64,000 nucleotides of DNA from Verrucomicrobiota bacterium (GTDB lineage: Bacteria; Verrucomicrobiota; Verrucomicrobiia; Opitutales; Opitutaceae): contig VHCJ01000005.1 in NCBI GenBank assembly GCA_016871755.1, forward strand, positions 1-64,000. Reading direction: 5' to 3'. Shown here in pieces: positions 1 through 8,580 of this stretch. A model generated the notes under the pieces. It saw nothing but the letters and a program-made list of their open reading frames with translations, was not told where the DNA came from and did not search any database. The translations under genes were made by a program, and so were the position numbers. Every line of letters starts with the position of its first letter. The first letter of the stretch is position 1.

Positions 1-151
1 TGAGGTTCAGGTGCCCGAACTGCTTTCGCCAACGGTGGTACGTCACGTCGGAGATGTTTTTCTCCCGACAGATGTCCACGATGCTCCTGCCCGCATCCAC
101 GTCCCGCAGGATGCGGACTTTCTCCTCCGTACTGTAGCGTTTCCCTTTCAT
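1..151 (-). mobile_element. IS3-family transposase OrfA, partial
   Basis: The minus strand reads from an ATG at 151 to the window edge as a start-intact but 3'-incomplete protein, beginning MKGKRYSTEEKVRILRDVDA and ending in a WRKQFG segment. This is the N-terminal helix-turn-helix of IS3-family OrfA (HTH_8/transposase_8), which binds the element's terminal repeats; OrfB with the DDE catalytic site would lie to the left, outside the window. It reads away from the WYL gene, and that gene lacks its own 5' end, so the element most likely inserted into it. The exact element boundary is not visible because the other terminal repeat is missing. Family assignment is fairly secure; the subgroup is not. 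Confidence 0.8.
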
Positions 152-154
152 GAT

Positions 155-178
155 CTGGGTCCTTTCTGTTGGACCCAG
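155..178. repeat. Perfect 8-bp inverted repeat next to IS orfA start
   Basis: CTGGGTCC (155-162) and GGACCCAG (171-178) form a perfect hairpin with an 8-base spacer, directly upstream of the transposase start. It may be part of the IS end (a structured subterminal region) or a hairpin limiting read-in transcription. The outer end of the element should lie between about 178 and 220, where homology to the WYL protein begins. Confidence 0.4.
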
Positions 179-208
179 ACCGAACCTTCAAGCGGCTCGA
201 ATTTCCGG

Positions 209-929
209 GATCACGTCAGCCCAGCGCGCCATCGAGCAGTATCGAGGAACCCCCTACCACGGCCAGCTGGAGACGGCCTTCGCCAAGCTGCTCGCGCCGC
301 TCGACGAGATGGTCGGCTACGCGCCAACCCGCGACCTGATTTCATTCAAGCTGGTCGCGCCGGCGCTGCACGAGTTGCACGTCTTCGATCTGCTGACCCG
401 CGCCATCACCGAGCAAAACGAAGTCACCTTCGACTACCGCAAGCTCGGCGCGCCCGCGCCAGCGGTGCGCCGCGTCCAGCCGCTCCACCTGACGCACCGC
501 GAGGGTCGCTGGTACCTGATCGCCCAGGACCTCGGCCGCTCGGCCATGCGGACCTTCGCCCTCGGCCGCATCGCCGACGTGACGACAACGGGCAACACGT
601 TCGAGCGGCCGAAGGACTTCTCGGTCGACCGCTACTTCGCCGCCGCGCTCAGCGTGATGAACGGCCGCGAGACGCACCACGTGCGGCTGCGCTTCTCGCC
701 GCTGGCGGCGGACGATGTCCGCGACCGTTTCTTCCACGAGTCGCAGGCGTTCCATCCGCAGCCGGACGGCAGCCTCGACCTCACGCTCACGCTGGCGGAC
801 CTGCTCGAGGTGCAGCGCATCGTCCTGCAGTGGGGCGGCCACGCGGTGGCCCTCGAACCCGCCGAACTGCGCGAGCGCGTGCGTGCCCTCGGCGAGACGC
901 TCGCCCGGAACCACGCCCCCTCCCCCTGA
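209..929 (+). pseudogene. WYL-domain transcriptional regulator, 5'-truncated by IS
   Basis: From about 209 the frame encodes a typical WYL regulator body: a QRAIEQYRGTPYH segment that normally follows the N-terminal winged helix, then the WYL domain (roughly TFDYRKLG through RWYLIAQDLG) and a C-terminal WCX region with the LLEVQRIVLQWG helix near the end. The N-terminal DNA-binding domain of about 70-80 residues is absent. The in-frame ATG at 150 lies inside the IS sequence and adds residues unrelated to the family. WYL proteins are usually ligand-sensing transcription factors, often linked to DNA damage or phage defence. Without its HTH this copy cannot be a normal DNA-binding regulator. The upstream remainder may exist on the far side of the IS. 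Confidence 0.75.
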
Positions 930-966
930 CGGTGCACCGGAAGCGGGCCGCCCGCCCCGGGCCGGC

Positions 967-2364
967 TCAGATGTGGATGGCCTCGCCCACGGTGGCGGCG
1001 GCCGCCTCCATGCTCGCCTCGCTGAGCGTCGGATGCGCGTGGATCGTCTGGTGGATCTCCTCCACCGTCGCCTCGAGCTCCATCGCCAGACCGTACTCGG
1101 CGATCAGCTCGGTCGCTTCGCTGCCGATGATGTGCGCGCCGTAGATTTCGCCGGTCCGCGCATCGCTGATCACCTTCACGAAACCCTCGCTCTCCGCCGA
1201 CGCGACGGCCTTGCCGGACGCGGTGAAGGGGAACTTGCCGACCTTGAAATCGAGCTTCTTCTCCTTCGCGGCGCGCTCCGTGAGACCCGTGCTCGCCACC
1301 TGCGGCTGGCAGTACGTGCAGCCCGGGAACGTGCGCACCCGCTTCGGATGACCGTGGCCGAACATGCCGTTGACGGCATTGACCGCCTCGAAGGTGGCAA
1401 TGTGTGCGAGCCACGGCGGCCCGATGATGTCGCCGGCGGCGTAGATGCCCTTGACCGACGTCTGGTAATCGTCGCCGACCTTCACGTAATTGCGATCGAG
1501 GTCGAGTTTCACCGCCGGACCGAGCAGTCCGTCGACGTTCGCCACCACGCCGATGGCGGACAGCAGGACGTCCGCCTCGACTTCCTGGCGCTGGTCACCC
1601 GTGACCAAATCGACCTTCACGGACGACGCGCCGACGCGGAAGTTCTCGCACTTCGTGCCCGTGAGAATCCGGATCCCCTGCTTCTCCAGCGAACGCTGCA
1701 GCGTCTTGGACACTTCCTCGTCCTCGACGGGCAGAACTGCCGGCAGCATCTCGACCAGCGTCACCTTGGTGCCGAAGGCGTTGTAGAAATACGCGAACTC
1801 GACGCCGATGGCACCCGCGCCGACGATCACGACCGACTTCGGCAACTGCGTGCCGGCGAGGGCCTCGCGCGAGGTCAGCACCCGCTGGCCGTCATACGCC
1901 AGATCCGGGATGCGGCGCATCTTGCAGCCGGTCGCGATGAGGATGTTCTTCCCCTTGAAAAACTTCCCGCGGTGCTCGCCCTCGGTGATGCTGACCATGC
2001 CCGGGGCGGAGACCTGCGCCTTGCCGACGAGGTAGTCGACCTTGTTCTTCCGGAACAGGAACTCGATTCCCTTGGCCATCTGGGAAGCCACCCCACGCGA
2101 CCGCTCCATGACCTTCGCGAAGTCGAACGAGACCTCCTTTGCGCTGAGCCCGTAGATCTCGGCCTTCCGCATCTTCTGGTACAACTCCGCGCTCTTCAGC
2201 AGCGCCTTCGTGGGTATGCAACCCCAGTTCAGACAGGTGCCGCCGGCACGCTCCATCTCGATGCAAACGACTTTCTTGCCCAACTGACCCGCGCGGATTG
2301 CCCCGGCGTAACCCGCCGGTCCACCGCCAATCACGATCAGGTCGTACTCGAGAGATTCAGCCAT
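967..2364 (-). CDS. lpdA: Dihydrolipoamide dehydrogenase (E3)
   Basis: A 465-residue flavoprotein disulfide reductase that reoxidises dihydrolipoamide in 2-oxo-acid dehydrogenase and glycine-cleavage complexes using FAD and NAD+. Seen directly: N-terminal FAD motif GGGPAG (13-18), redox pair CLNWGC (Cys44/Cys49), a second nucleotide-binding motif GAGAIGVEFA mid-protein, the FAD-binding AAGDI segment, and the C-terminal dimer-interface HPTLSE motif with the His444/Glu449 dyad. Length and motif order match E3 rather than glutathione or mercuric reductase. The ATG at 2364 places the FAD motif at the expected distance; longer in-frame extensions upstream lack family sequence. The neighbouring small membrane gene is on the same strand 47 bases upstream, but no E1/E2 genes are nearby, so it probably serves complexes encoded elsewhere. 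Confidence 0.95.
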   Translation of the reverse strand: MAESLEYDLIVIGGGPAGYAGAIRAGQLGKKVVCIEMERAGGTCLNWGCIPTKALLKSAELYQKMRKAEIYGLSAKEVSFDFAKVMERSRGVASQMAKGIEFLFRKNKVDYLVGKAQVSAPGMVSITEGEHRGKFFKGKNILIATGCKMRRIPDLAYDGQRVLTSREALAGTQLPKSVVIVGAGAIGVEFAYFYNAFGTKVTLVEMLPAVLPVEDEEVSKTLQRSLEKQGIRILTGTKCENFRVGASSVKVDLVTGDQRQEVEADVLLSAIGVVANVDGLLGPAVKLDLDRNYVKVGDDYQTSVKGIYAAGDIIGPPWLAHIATFEAVNAVNGMFGHGHPKRVRTFPGCTYCQPQVASTGLTERAAKEKKLDFKVGKFPFTASGKAVASAESEGFVKVISDARTGEIYGAHIIGSEATELIAEYGLAMELEATVEEIHQTIHAHPTLSEASMEAAAATVGEAIHI

Positions 2365-2411
2365 CCAGAGATTTTCGGCCGGGCCGCAAAGCCGGGCAAG
2401 TGGAAAACGGG

Positions 2412-2837
2412 TCAGACGTCGATGACGTCCTGCCCCGGCCCGGCTCCCCGCCGCGGACCCCCGCGCGGCGGCCTCGGCGGGTTCCGCCGGCCAAGCAGCG
2501 AGGACAGGATCAGATTGGTCAGGCTGACGATGACCGAACCGCCCAGCGCGGACCAGAAGCTGGTCACCTCGAAGCCGCCGACGAGGCGACCGACGAAGAG
2601 GAACAACAACGCATTGATCACGAGCATGCCCAGCCCCATGGTGAGCAGGATGAACGGCAGCGTGAACAGCACCAGCAGCGGCCGGAGCACGGCGTTGAAG
2701 AAGCTCAGCAGCAGCACCACCACGAGCAGCGTCGTGGCGGAGTCGTAACGGATCCCGGGAACCAGATGCGACGCCAGCGTGACGCCCAAGGCGAGGATGG
2801 ACCAGCGAACCAGGAGTTGCACCCACGGATGACTCAT
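2412..2837 (-). CDS. Phage-holin-family (YvlD-like) small membrane protein
   Basis: A 141-residue protein with four predicted hydrophobic helices and the pattern of the phage holin family IV/YvlD group: an SHLVPGI segment after the first helix, an FFNAVLRPLL loop, and a G-rich last helix. A proline-, arginine- and glycine-rich hydrophilic tail follows. Despite the family name, chromosomal members are not phage genes; the role is unknown, with envelope-stress links in Bacillus YvlD. The ATG at 2837 begins MSHPWVQ; an in-frame upstream start adds eight residues of no evident value. It is divergent from the glycosyltransferase (39 bases apart) and upstream of lpdA on the same strand. Confidence 0.75.
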   Translation of the reverse strand: MSHPWVQLLVRWSILALGVTLASHLVPGIRYDSATTLLVVVLLLSFFNAVLRPLLVLFTLPFILLTMGLGMLVINALLFLFVGRLVGGFEVTSFWSALGGSVIVSLTNLILSSLLGRRNPPRPPRGGPRRGAGPGQDVIDV

Positions 2838-2875
2838 CGAAGCCGAGTCTGGGGAAAACACCGGCGGTGGGTCGA

Positions 2876-3955
2876 ATGAAAATCCTGCTCATCCAGGACC
2901 ACCTCCGCAGCGGCGGCACCGAGCGCCAGACCTGCCTGCTGGCGAACGCGTTCGCGGCCGCCGGGCATCGGGTCTGCCTCCTCACCTTCCGGCCGGGCGG
3001 GGCCCTTGATGCGACTCCGTCGGCGGCGGTGCACCGCATTTGCCTGCAGCGACCGGACCTCGGTTGGGACTGGTTTGCGCCGGGACTGACGCGGCAGGTC
3101 CGAGCGTTCGCGCCCGACGTTGTCCTGTGCATGGGCCGCATGGCGAACAGTTGGGCGGGTTGGATCGCCCGGCGGGTTCCAGCGGCGAAGGTGATCGCGA
3201 CCGTCCGCACGGGGAAGCCGCTGCCGTGGGCGTACCGCCGCTCCCTTCGGAGCGCCGCGCACGTCGTCGCCAACAGCGCCGAGACCGGTCGCCTCCTCGT
3301 GGAGACCGGCGCCGTGGAGTCCACGCGCCTGAGCGTCATCCCCAACGCGCTGGTCTTCCCGCCGGTCGTCGAGGCCGAGCCCGACCGCCGGGCGGCGCTG
3401 CGCGCGGCGCACGGCGCGGGGCCGGACGTGCGGGTCCTGCTCTGGGTTGGAATGTTCCGTCCGGAGAAGAACCATCGCGCGCTCATCGAGCACGTGGCGA
3501 CCCTGCCCGCCGCAATGCCCTGGCAGTTGTGGCTGGCGGGTGACGGCCCCACCCGCCCGGAGATTGAACGCCTGGCCCACGCGCACGGCGTGATCGACCG
3601 TGTCCGCTTCCTCGGATTCGTCGCGGACCCGACCCCGCTCTACCTCGCGGCGGACCTCGCCGTGATGACCTCTCACCGCGAATCGCTGTCGAATTTCCTC
3701 ATCGAAGCCCATGCGAACGGCCTGCCCTCGCTGGCGTACGCGGCCACGGGCGTGGCGGAGTGCGGCGGCGCGACGGTGCCATTAGACGATGAAGCCGGCT
3801 TCCGGTCACAGCTCCGGCGCTTCGCGGAGGACGCCGCGTGGCGGCGGCGGGAGGGTGCCCGCCTCGCCGCGTTCGCCCGCGAGGAATTCTCGACCGCGCG
3901 GCGCACCGCGGCGTACCTTGACCTCTTTACCCGCCTGACCACCCCCGCAGCATGA
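2876..3955 (+). CDS. GT4-family glycosyltransferase
   Basis: A 359-residue GT-B glycosyltransferase. N-terminal Rossmann domain: MKILLIQDH, then a donor-loop glycine motif SGGTERQ (12-18). C-terminal nucleotide-sugar domain: IPNALV (155-160), VGMFRPEKNH (191-200), and an EX7E signature with Glu269 and Glu277. These are hallmarks of CAZy GT4, which transfer sugars with retention of configuration to cell-surface polysaccharide or lipid acceptors; donor and acceptor cannot be read. The ATG at 2876 was preferred over the in-frame GTG at 2867 because the Rossmann strand starts immediately. The stop overlaps the next gene's start (ATGA), so it is translationally coupled to the DeoR regulator. Confidence 0.85.
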   Translation: MKILLIQDHLRSGGTERQTCLLANAFAAAGHRVCLLTFRPGGALDATPSAAVHRICLQRPDLGWDWFAPGLTRQVRAFAPDVVLCMGRMANSWAGWIARRVPAAKVIATVRTGKPLPWAYRRSLRSAAHVVANSAETGRLLVETGAVESTRLSVIPNALVFPPVVEAEPDRRAALRAAHGAGPDVRVLLWVGMFRPEKNHRALIEHVATLPAAMPWQLWLAGDGPTRPEIERLAHAHGVIDRVRFLGFVADPTPLYLAADLAVMTSHRESLSNFLIEAHANGLPSLAYAATGVAECGGATVPLDDEAGFRSQLRRFAEDAAWRRREGARLAAFAREEFSTARRTAAYLDLFTRLTTPAA

Positions 3956-4785
3956 CGCAGAAGCAGCGAGTCGACCTCATCGAGCAGTACATCCGCGCCC
4001 ATCGCTACGCGGACCTGCACTCGCTCGCCCGCCGGTTCGACACCTCGCTCTCGACCGTGCGGCGGGCGCTGGACGCCCTGGAGGCGCGCGGGATCCTGCG
4101 GCGGCACCACGGCGGCGCGTCGCTGATCGAGACCGACGAGCTGAACCGCGAGTACGACTTCATCGCCCGCGATCAGCGCATGGCGGATGAAAAGTTCGCG
4201 ATCGCCAGCCTCATCGCCGAGCGCGTGGAGCCGGGCATGACGGTGATCCTTGACGGCGGCACCTCCACCTACGCCGTCGCCCGGCTGCTCACGGGCCGCC
4301 GGCTGCAGGTGATCACGAATTCCCTCCCGATCGCGGCCCTCTTCGGCGAGGTGGGATCCGTCGAGACGATCGTGACCGGCGGCTCCGTCTACAGCCGCAT
4401 CGGCGTGCTCGTCGGCCCGCTGTGCGAGCAGTCGCTGGCGAACATCCACGCCGACGTCGCCATCCTCGGCAGCGCCGGCATCACCGCCGCCGGCGTCTGG
4501 AACCACAACGCCCTGATCGTCGCCGCGCAGCGGCGCATGCTCGCGGCGGCCGAACGGTCGTTCTTCGCCCTCGATCACTCCAAGTTCGGGCGCAAGGCCC
4601 TCGCCCTCACCTGCCCCTTCGATGCGCGGATGACGATCGTCACCGATGCGTGCCCGTCTCCGGAGGTGGTCGGCGCAATCGAGACCGCAGGGGCCCGCCT
4701 GACCCTCGCCACGCCGGGGCGGCTTTCCGGCGCCTCCACTCCCGCGCCCCGGAAACCCGTTGCGCCCCGCCGCCATCGCGAATGA
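3952..4785 (+). CDS. DeoR/GlpR-family transcriptional regulator
   Basis: 277 residues: an N-terminal winged helix-turn-helix (about 5-57, with LARRFDTSLSTVRRALDAL and a wing ILRRHHGGA) and a C-terminal DeoRC sugar-phosphate sensor domain (about 75-240) containing ILDGGTSTYAVARLL and VITNSLPIAALF, the ribose-5-phosphate-isomerase-like ligand pocket. DeoR-type proteins repress sugar catabolic operons and are released by a sugar phosphate. No sugar catabolic gene lies beside it; its start overlaps the GT4 gene by four bases and its stop overlaps the DUF502 gene by three, so it may instead link carbohydrate status to envelope genes (inference). The C-terminal 30 residues are proline- and arginine-rich and not conserved. 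Confidence 0.88.
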   Translation: MTQKQRVDLIEQYIRAHRYADLHSLARRFDTSLSTVRRALDALEARGILRRHHGGASLIETDELNREYDFIARDQRMADEKFAIASLIAERVEPGMTVILDGGTSTYAVARLLTGRRLQVITNSLPIAALFGEVGSVETIVTGGSVYSRIGVLVGPLCEQSLANIHADVAILGSAGITAAGVWNHNALIVAAQRRMLAAAERSFFALDHSKFGRKALALTCPFDARMTIVTDACPSPEVVGAIETAGARLTLATPGRLSGASTPAPRKPVAPRRHRE

Positions 4786-5504
4786 ACTCGCCCCTTTCCA
4801 TGTCCAGCCCGCCCTCCACGTTCGCCTCGCTGCGCAACTCGTTCCTCACGGGCCTCGCCCTGCTCGCCCCGCTCGCGGTCACCTACATCGTGTTCGCGTG
4901 GCTCGTCGAGGCCGTGGGCGGGACGTTCCGTCCGCTCTTCTTCTTCGGCCTGCCGAATGCGCTGCGGGACCACCCGAGCCTCCTGATCGCGTGGAACGTG
5001 CTCTCGACGCTCCTCGTCCTCATCCTCGTGACGCTGCTCGGGTACATCTCGCGCTACGTGCTGGGTCGGTTCTTCGGCCACATCGCCGAGCGCTTCGTGC
5101 TCCGCATCCCCGGCGTCAGCACCGTCTACACCACCGTGAAGCAGGTGGTCGCCACCTTCAGCGCGCAGAACCGCAACGTCTTCTCCAAGGTGGTCATGAT
5201 CGAGTTTCCGCGACGGGACATGTGGGTCATCGGCTTCCTGACCAACCGCCACCTCGCGGAACCATCCAGCCGCGCGGGACGGGAGTTGTGGACCGTCTTT
5301 GTGCCGACCACTCCCAATCCCACCAGCGGCTTCCTCGTGATGGTGCCGCGCGAGTCGGTGACCGAACTCGACATGAACGTCGGCGACGGGATGAAGTTGG
5401 TGATCTCCGGCGGCGCAGTGGCGCCGCCCTTCCCCGCCCCGGCGGGGTCCGACGCCGGACCGCCGACGCCGGCCGCGGTCCCGACTTCCGGGCCACAATC
5501 CTAA
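4782..5504 (+). CDS. DUF502 family membrane protein
   Basis: 240 residues with two transmembrane helices (about 20-42 and 66-90) and the DUF502 signature IPGVSTVYTTVKQV (109-122), followed by a soluble domain containing FPRRDMWVIGFLT and FVPTTPNPTSGFLVMVP. The family is widespread in bacteria and plants (COV proteins) with no established biochemical role. The start overlaps the DeoR stop (ATGA at 4782-4785), which supports this ATG over one 18 bases downstream. The last 30 residues are a low-complexity Ala/Pro tail. Confidence 0.85.
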   Translation: MNSPLSMSSPPSTFASLRNSFLTGLALLAPLAVTYIVFAWLVEAVGGTFRPLFFFGLPNALRDHPSLLIAWNVLSTLLVLILVTLLGYISRYVLGRFFGHIAERFVLRIPGVSTVYTTVKQVVATFSAQNRNVFSKVVMIEFPRRDMWVIGFLTNRHLAEPSSRAGRELWTVFVPTTPNPTSGFLVMVPRESVTELDMNVGDGMKLVISGGAVAPPFPAPAGSDAGPPTPAAVPTSGPQS

Positions 5505-5517
5505 CGCGTCCGTCGTC

Positions 5518-6132
5518 GTGCCGCATCCGACGCTGACCACCGATGCGTGGATCCTCGGACACCGTCCGGCCACGGACCGCTTTCGGCCGCTGGTGGCGTT
5601 CTCCGCGGAGCGCGGCCGGCTTGCCCTGTTCCAGCGCCTGAGCCGGAAGGCCGACGCACCGACGCTCGACCTCTTCGACGAGGTGGCGGTCACGGCGGAG
5701 TCCTCCAACCAAGGCCAGAGCTGGTTCATCCGCGACGTCCGCCTGCTGCGGCGCTGCGCCGACATCGGTCGCGATTACGAACGACTCCGCCATGCGTCGG
5801 CTTTCGCCGCACTCGTGGCGCGCAACGAAGCCGGAGCCGAATCGCGCTCCGCCGTTTACCGCCTGCTCGGCGAGGCCTTCACGGCGTTCGCCTCGGCGGC
5901 CCCACCCGCCGTCGTCCGGCTCAAGGCGACCTACCGCCTTGCCCGCGACGAAGGTTACCCGGTCGCGCAACACTGGTTCCCGACGCTGCCGGCCGAGATG
6001 CGGCGGGCCGCCGACCGCCTCCTGCACACGCCGCTGGCCGCGGTCGACGTCGCCGAGTCCGGGGACGCGGAGCGCCTGCTGCAGCGCCTAGAAGACTACC
6101 TCCGTGGCCACACCGACTTGATGGTCGACTGA
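5518..6132 (+). CDS. recO: RecO-like recombination/repair protein
   Basis: 204 residues. The N-terminal 80 or so residues fit the RecO OB-fold (ILGHRPATDRFRPLVAFSAERGRLALFQR, split here as a short strand pattern), and the SWFIRDVRLLRRCADIGRDY stretch matches the RecO helix following the OB domain. RecO anneals SSB-coated single strands and loads RecA with RecR in gap repair. The C-terminal part is short and lacks the Cys4 zinc site of many RecO proteins, so it is a divergent member. Start is a GTG 13 bases after the previous stop; no better in-frame start exists. It is followed four bases later by the nuclease-helicase gene, strengthening a DNA-repair reading. Assignment is by pattern only. 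Confidence 0.6.
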   Translation: MPHPTLTTDAWILGHRPATDRFRPLVAFSAERGRLALFQRLSRKADAPTLDLFDEVAVTAESSNQGQSWFIRDVRLLRRCADIGRDYERLRHASAFAALVARNEAGAESRSAVYRLLGEAFTAFASAAPPAVVRLKATYRLARDEGYPVAQHWFPTLPAEMRRAADRLLHTPLAAVDVAESGDAERLLQRLEDYLRGHTDLMVD

Positions 6133-6136
6133 AGGG

Positions 6137-8530
6137 ATGGGCATGGACTTCGACCTCGACGCCCGCAGCGCCAGCCTCTCGGTCGGCGAACTGGCCGACT
6201 TCGCCGCGGAGCGGGTCGGACGGGCACCGACGTCCTCCGGCCTCTGGCGCGCGCGTGTCGGCACCCAGTGGCACGAGGAATTCCGGCGCCGCGAGGAGGC
6301 CGCCGGGAGTGGCGCGCGCTTTGAGGTGCCGATCCGTGCCACGGTCCTGCACCGGGGCTGGCGCATCACGCTGACCGGCCGCATCGACCAGTGGCTGCCG
6401 GCGGAGCCACCCCGGCCGGCGCGGCTCCGCGAGATCAAGACCATCACTCAGGCGCTGCCGGCCAGCGACGAGAGTCTGCGTGCGGCCTATGCATCGTACG
6501 TGGCTCAGGTCGCGATCTACGCCGCGCTGCGGCGCCTGGAGCCGCAGGGAGGATCCTTCGCCGCCGAGTTGGTCTTCGTCGAGATCAGCACCGGCATCAT
6601 CCAGACGGTCACGCTCGACCAGACCGACGAGGGGCTCCTGACCCGCCGGCTCGAGGAACTCACCGCCTTCCTCGACCACCAGCACCGGAGCCGCGAGCGG
6701 TTGCGCCGACTCCGCGTGCAAGCCCCGTTCGTGGAACTGCGGTCCGGTCAGGCCGAGGCACGGGAGACCCTCGCCGCCGCGTTGGACCGCGCCCGCATCG
6801 TCGCCTTCGAGGCGCCGACCGGCTTCGGCAAGACCGGGATCCTCCTGGAGGCGGCGCTGCAACGGCTCCGGCAAAGCCACCACCGTCGCTTGATTTATCT
6901 CACGAGCAAGGGCACGGGCCAGGTGCAGGTCATGCAGACCCTCGACCGGATGACCGCGCCCCCGGCCGACGACCCTGCGGCCGAACGCCCCGCCGTCTGG
7001 CAGGTGCGGAGCAAGGTCGAGCACTGCGTCAACACCCAGTTCGCCTGCAATGCCCGGGACTGCCGCTACCTTGCCGACCTCGACGCGCGCTGGGCGTCGG
7101 CCGGACTCTCCCGCTTCTACCTGCTGGATCAGCACCCCCGCGATCTGGACTCGCTGCGCGACGCCGGGCGTGACGCGGGCATCTGCCCCTACGAGATCAC
7201 CCGCACCGCACTTGCGTACTGCGAAGTCTGGGTCGGCGACTACAATTACGTGTTCGGCACCGGGACGCGCGTGCTCTTCGAGGAGCAGCCCGGGTTCGAC
7301 CCGGGCCAGACGCTGCTGGTCGTGGACGAGGCGCACAACCTCCCCGGCCGAGCCGCCGAAGCGCGCTCGCTGGCGTTTTCGCTGGAGGAGGCCCAGGCTG
7401 TCCTCTCCGAGCTTGAGCACGTGGAGGCTCCGCGCGCCCTGGTCCGGGCGTGGACCGCGTGGACCCAGTTGCTGGCCACGCTACCGGTCACCGAGGCGGC
7501 TGACCCGGCGCTGGAGGACGATCTTGCCGACGCGGTGCGCCGCATCAGCGAGCAACTGTCCGCCGGGCCGCCGCCGGAACTCCCGCCCGATTTGGGCGAC
7601 CGGCTGTGGAGGCTGCCCGAGATCGACGACTGGTTGCACGACACCGGGATCACGCGGTTGATCTGGAGCGCGAAGCCCGGCGAGTTGCGCCTGACCTGTC
7701 TGGATGCGGCGGGCGCGATCGGGCCCCTGCTGGGTCGCTATGGCGGCGTGATCCTCGCGAGTGCGACCATCGGCGAAGAGGACGACTTTGCCACCGCGCT
7801 TGGGCTGCCGGCAGCCACGGCGACTGACGGTGACGTCCCGCTCATCAAGGTCACGGCCCCAGCCCCGTGGCGCCGGGGTGCCTTCCGGGTTGGCTACGAC
7901 CTGCGCGTCGATACCCGCTTCCGCAACCGCTCCGCCTCCGCGCCCCTCACCGCGGCGACGGTCGCCCGACTCCGGCTGGCCTCACCCACGGCCGTGGCCG
8001 TCTTCTTTCCCAGCTATCGCTACGCCGAAGCCGTGCGGCATGAACTGGAGCGGAACCACCCCGGACTGCGGGTCGCCCTCCAGCCCCGTTCCGGTCCTCT
8101 GGCGGAGCTGCAGGCATGGATCGAGGAGTCGCTGCTGCTCGCCGACGCGCTCTTCCTCGTGCTCGGCTCGAGTTTTGCGGAGGGCGTCGACTTCCTGGGC
8201 GGCCGGGTCACGCATGCGATGGTGGTCGGACCTGCCCTGCCGGAGGTGAACGCCATCCAGCGGGCGCGGCTCGCGTCGCTGACCGCCCTGCCCGCCCCGC
8301 TCGCCTTCCGGCAGGTCTACCAGGTGCCTGGCATGCAGAAGGTGAATCAGGCGCTCGGGCGCCTCGTGCGCGCGCCCGGTCAGCACGCGGTCGTGCTCCT
8401 GCATTGCGAGCGCTTCGCTGAACGCTCCTTCCATGACCTCCTCGCCGCCGAGTACCAGTCCGGCACCCCGCTGTGCACGGCGAGCGAGCTGGACGCGTGG
8501 CTCGCCTTGCCGCCCGCCCCGGCCCGTTGA
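6137..8530 (+). CDS. PD-(D/E)XK nuclease fused to XPD/DinG-type Fe-S helicase
   Basis: 797 residues. N-terminal RecB/Cas4-type nuclease features: His46 in GTQWHEE, Asp84 in GRID, Glu99-x-Lys101 in REIK, and Gln124xxxTyr128 in QVAIY. Then a superfamily-2 helicase: Walker A APTGFGKT (226-233), four cysteines of the XPD-type Fe-S insert (297, 304, 309, 350), DEAH at 397-400, an SATIG motif, and motif VI QALGRLVR. This predicts a 5'-3' helicase coupled to a single-strand nuclease, analogous in logic to Dna2. Plain DinG/XPD proteins lack the N-terminal block. An AAGGG element precedes the ATG directly; the second ATG (6143) is an alternative. It follows recO by four bases, suggesting a shared repair role. 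Confidence 0.88.
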   Translation: MGMDFDLDARSASLSVGELADFAAERVGRAPTSSGLWRARVGTQWHEEFRRREEAAGSGARFEVPIRATVLHRGWRITLTGRIDQWLPAEPPRPARLREIKTITQALPASDESLRAAYASYVAQVAIYAALRRLEPQGGSFAAELVFVEISTGIIQTVTLDQTDEGLLTRRLEELTAFLDHQHRSRERLRRLRVQAPFVELRSGQAEARETLAAALDRARIVAFEAPTGFGKTGILLEAALQRLRQSHHRRLIYLTSKGTGQVQVMQTLDRMTAPPADDPAAERPAVWQVRSKVEHCVNTQFACNARDCRYLADLDARWASAGLSRFYLLDQHPRDLDSLRDAGRDAGICPYEITRTALAYCEVWVGDYNYVFGTGTRVLFEEQPGFDPGQTLLVVDEAHNLPGRAAEARSLAFSLEEAQAVLSELEHVEAPRALVRAWTAWTQLLATLPVTEAADPALEDDLADAVRRISEQLSAGPPPELPPDLGDRLWRLPEIDDWLHDTGITRLIWSAKPGELRLTCLDAAGAIGPLLGRYGGVILASATIGEEDDFATALGLPAATATDGDVPLIKVTAPAPWRRGAFRVGYDLRVDTRFRNRSASAPLTAATVARLRLASPTAVAVFFPSYRYAEAVRHELERNHPGLRVALQPRSGPLAELQAWIEESLLLADALFLVLGSSFAEGVDFLGGRVTHAMVVGPALPEVNAIQRARLASLTALPAPLAFRQVYQVPGMQKVNQALGRLVRAPGQHAVVLLHCERFAERSFHDLLAAEYQSGTPLCTASELDAWLALPPAPAR

Positions 8531-8580
8531 GTGCGCCGAGCGACCCTCCGGAGCATCGCGCCCCGACCTGAACCTCCCCC

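Noticed and set aside
632-1414. Long minus-strand frame antisense to the WYL gene and overlapping lpdA
   Set aside because: Arg/Ala/Gly-rich shadow typical of high-G+C DNA, no homology; real genes lie in other frames.
2412-2837. Prophage lysis gene (holin)
   Set aside because: The family name is misleading: no other phage genes are nearby and YvlD-type members are ordinary chromosomal membrane proteins.
967-3552. 861-codon minus-strand reading frame covering lpdA and beyond
   Set aside because: Only the part from ATG 2364 onward is lpdA; the upstream 396 codons are arginine/serine-rich antisense of the glycosyltransferase.
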